Positions 52,301-55,300 of a stretch of 64,000 nucleotides of DNA are shown piece by piece (position 1 is the stretch's first letter; every line of letters starts with the position of its first letter). The DNA lies in the NCBI GenBank assembly GCA_037893245.1, contig JBAIAA010000809.1, positions 372,001 to 436,000 on the forward strand, in the 5' to 3' direction. The translations under genes and the position numbers were made by a program. This stretch comes from Crossaster papposus. Taxonomy: Eukaryota; Echinodermata; Asteroidea; Velatida; Solasteridae. The notes under the pieces were generated by a model. That model had not been told where the DNA came from. It made no database searches and saw only the letters and a list, made by a program, of their open reading frames with translations.

Positions 52301-55300
52301 GAAATACAAATTTATAGTGCATTTTTTTGGGCACCATTTTTTGATGTACTGGTGGAACATATTGTATGTGACTGAAATCAGGAGTACCACCTAAACAGCT
52401 CGATTTTTTATAGTCACAAAAATGACCTCTGAATCGTGCTCGTGGGACTGTCGCAGGAATACCAAAGATGGTTGTTTGAACGTTTATATGCTCGTTTCAG
52501 TTTCATTTAAAATGTAATTTGTAGCCCGATTAGGTGCTTGAAGGACAAAGTGTCCCCTTAATAATTTGTACATTTACTGCAACGGGGTTTGCTTTTACAA
52601 GTTTACCCATCAATGAGAAATGGAACCGAATTCCTGCCATTTTTCAGGTATCTGAAGAGGGCATGATTATGAAGAAGTAAAATTTGTCCCAACCCATAAC
52701 AAGGCATTGAAGCAAAGTATAAAAACAATTATTTTTAGTCCGAAGGAAGTGGGCCCTTTTTGGGGCTTGGCCTATTTGTATGGACTTTAAAGCAGAGTTA
52801 TTATATAGTATCACATCATAATTATAATTATAATGATAATTAGATTCCACTCTTGCGTCTGAAAGACTGCAAAACAGAAAAATTACAATAGGAAGAAAAG
52901 TGCGGACGTGAAAATGAATAGGAATTTTGTTTTTAATTTAAAAAAAAATTGAGGGAAAACAAATGTGTTGCACCAAAAAAGTATGTGCACGAGGACGAGA
53001 AACTAAATTATGTTTTTATTTGGCATTGCATCTATGTTGCTAATCTTCTGTCCCTCTTCATTCGTTTCCCTCTTCTCCCAGTGTGATGGTGTTTCCCTAG
53101 ACCTTGCCAACGGCCCCTCCCTGGAAGGCATCGCTGTCCTCAACATCCCCAGCATCTACGGCGGATCCAACCTCTGGGGCGAAAATCCCAGCAACAAGAA
53201 ACGCAAACGTCTCGCCAAGAAGGCGCAGAAGAGACGAGAGAGCGAGGGTCACTCGGCCGTTGGTGGCGGCACCCAGTCCATGGATCTTACCTTTGCCAAG
53301 CAGTGTAAGTCAACTAAGGGGTGTCAATCACATTAGGGAAAAGGGGAGTGCAATTTTAACTGCATGTACATGTATGTCGTATTATTTTTACAAAAGAAAC
53401 TCCTCTTTAATGTGCAGAATTATTTCAAGAGTTGATTTTAAAATACTCTTCTAAAACGTATATAAAAGCTAACATTTTAATTTTCTGTTAGATTTTGTTT
53501 TGATGATCCTCTCTGCCCCTCCCAATTTTTGTTATATGTTGATACATGTAAGTGGAAATAGAATGATATTCAATAGTGAAATCCACAAAATCAGGCCGAC
53601 AGAGACAGAAAACCCAATCCACATAATTTTGACCTGTCATCACAAAATGAGAGTAAAGTCGCACAATGTGATTCAGAGATATGGCCATCCAAAGTCAAAA
53701 TATGAAGGGGTGGTCAATTTTAGGATTTTGCATAATTTGGAAAGCACAAGTCATCCTCTACATATGCCCATTTTTTGGGTGAGATCAGATAATTTAAAAC
53801 CTCTTAAATTACGCGATTTTGCGTAGTGTTTGCGTAGTTAGTGTTTGGATTAAAGTCCATTAGTGGTCTAATTAACGCGGTAATTAAATATGCAAATCAG
53901 GTCCTCGTAAGTATTCCACGTTTTCAAAATTTAAATATTTTGTTGTTTATACAATAGTTTGTATGTGTGAAAAATTTCAAGAAGAAATAATGATTAGAAC
54001 ATAGCCCTTGCTGTGCTCAACCGAACCTTACTTGTCCTGTTTTTTAATCTTTTGCATGTTTTGTTAAGATGTTTAAAGTAAGTTTTCTCACAAACACGTT
54101 TTGTGAAACCCATGACTTTCTAGAGCGCTGTAAAAAGTATTTATTGCAAAACCCCCAAGTGTTATGTACCATTGGAAAGCTCTCTTTCTGAAGACTTTGA
54201 AAATACCAATATCTCAATTTTCAATATTTCCGACTTTACTCTCATTTTGTGGTGACAGGTCACATTGGTCTGGGTGGGATTCGAACCCGGGTCACATCAT
54301 TGGAAGGCAAGGAAAGAACTGCTACGCCAACCTGACCATTTTTTTAATGCCACATGTGTTTTGCCTTAAAGAGTTTGCCAAGTATTAAAGGGCCTCGAGT
54401 TTTTTATTGAGGCAGAATAATTTAGCTCCCTTGCAAATCCTGGCTTCAGTTGCATCTGATTTTGTAAAAGATGTGATTTTGATTTCTACGAGAATTGATA
54501 AAATAATCCAGGGTGTTCATTTGTTTTATTACCTGCTAAATGACCTGAAGGCTAAGCTTTTGAGTCTCTCCATTTTGGGGTATAGTTAGTAAATGTTCTT
54601 CAAAACATTCATGGGCTAAGAAACCAAAGCTAGATTGCTAAAGAAATGGAAATACATTTTTTAAATTGAATCCTTTTTTTGGTGGTGGTTGTCTTCTTCC
54701 TCACAGCCCTCGATGACAAACTGATTGAGGTCATTGGTCTAGATAGTGCCCTCTATGCTGGCCAAGTCAAGGCTGGTATCCGTTCCTCTGGTCGCCGGCT
54801 AGCCCAGTGCTCCACGGTGACCATACGCATCCTGAAACGATTCCCAATGCAGATAGACGGCGAGCCCTGGCTACAACCACCTTGCACTGTACGTTGTCTA
54901 GTGAATTAGTAACAGAGTTGTATTCAAGTCCCTGTAAAGTCCTTTCACAAGTCCTTTTACAAGTCTTTTCATAAAGCCAGTCACAAGTAACTGGTTGAAC
55001 AATGACAAAGAAATGTTTTTGTTAACAATTCATTTGAATAGTGACTTGACTTGAGACTGAAGAACTTGTGATGGACTTGCAGGGACTCGAATACAACTCT
55101 GATTAGTAATAAGAATAATACCGTGCAACAGTGATAAAAGAACGTCGGTGAAGTAGGCATTCTTTGCTTGGAACAGCGTGTGTAAATAAAAGAGGTCAAA
55201 ATTGGTGACCCACATGGACGTCACAAAGTAAATTTGCAATGGCCGTCTGTACAGGACTTTATGGGCTGTAAAACTTAATGTTAATCTTATGCAATCCAGT

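Larger units (their letters stand above)
53305..54706 (+). other. Intron 18 of the DGK gene
   Basis: Contains a family 3 element and a tRNA-like SINE head; the flanks show nothing. Confidence 0.9.
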
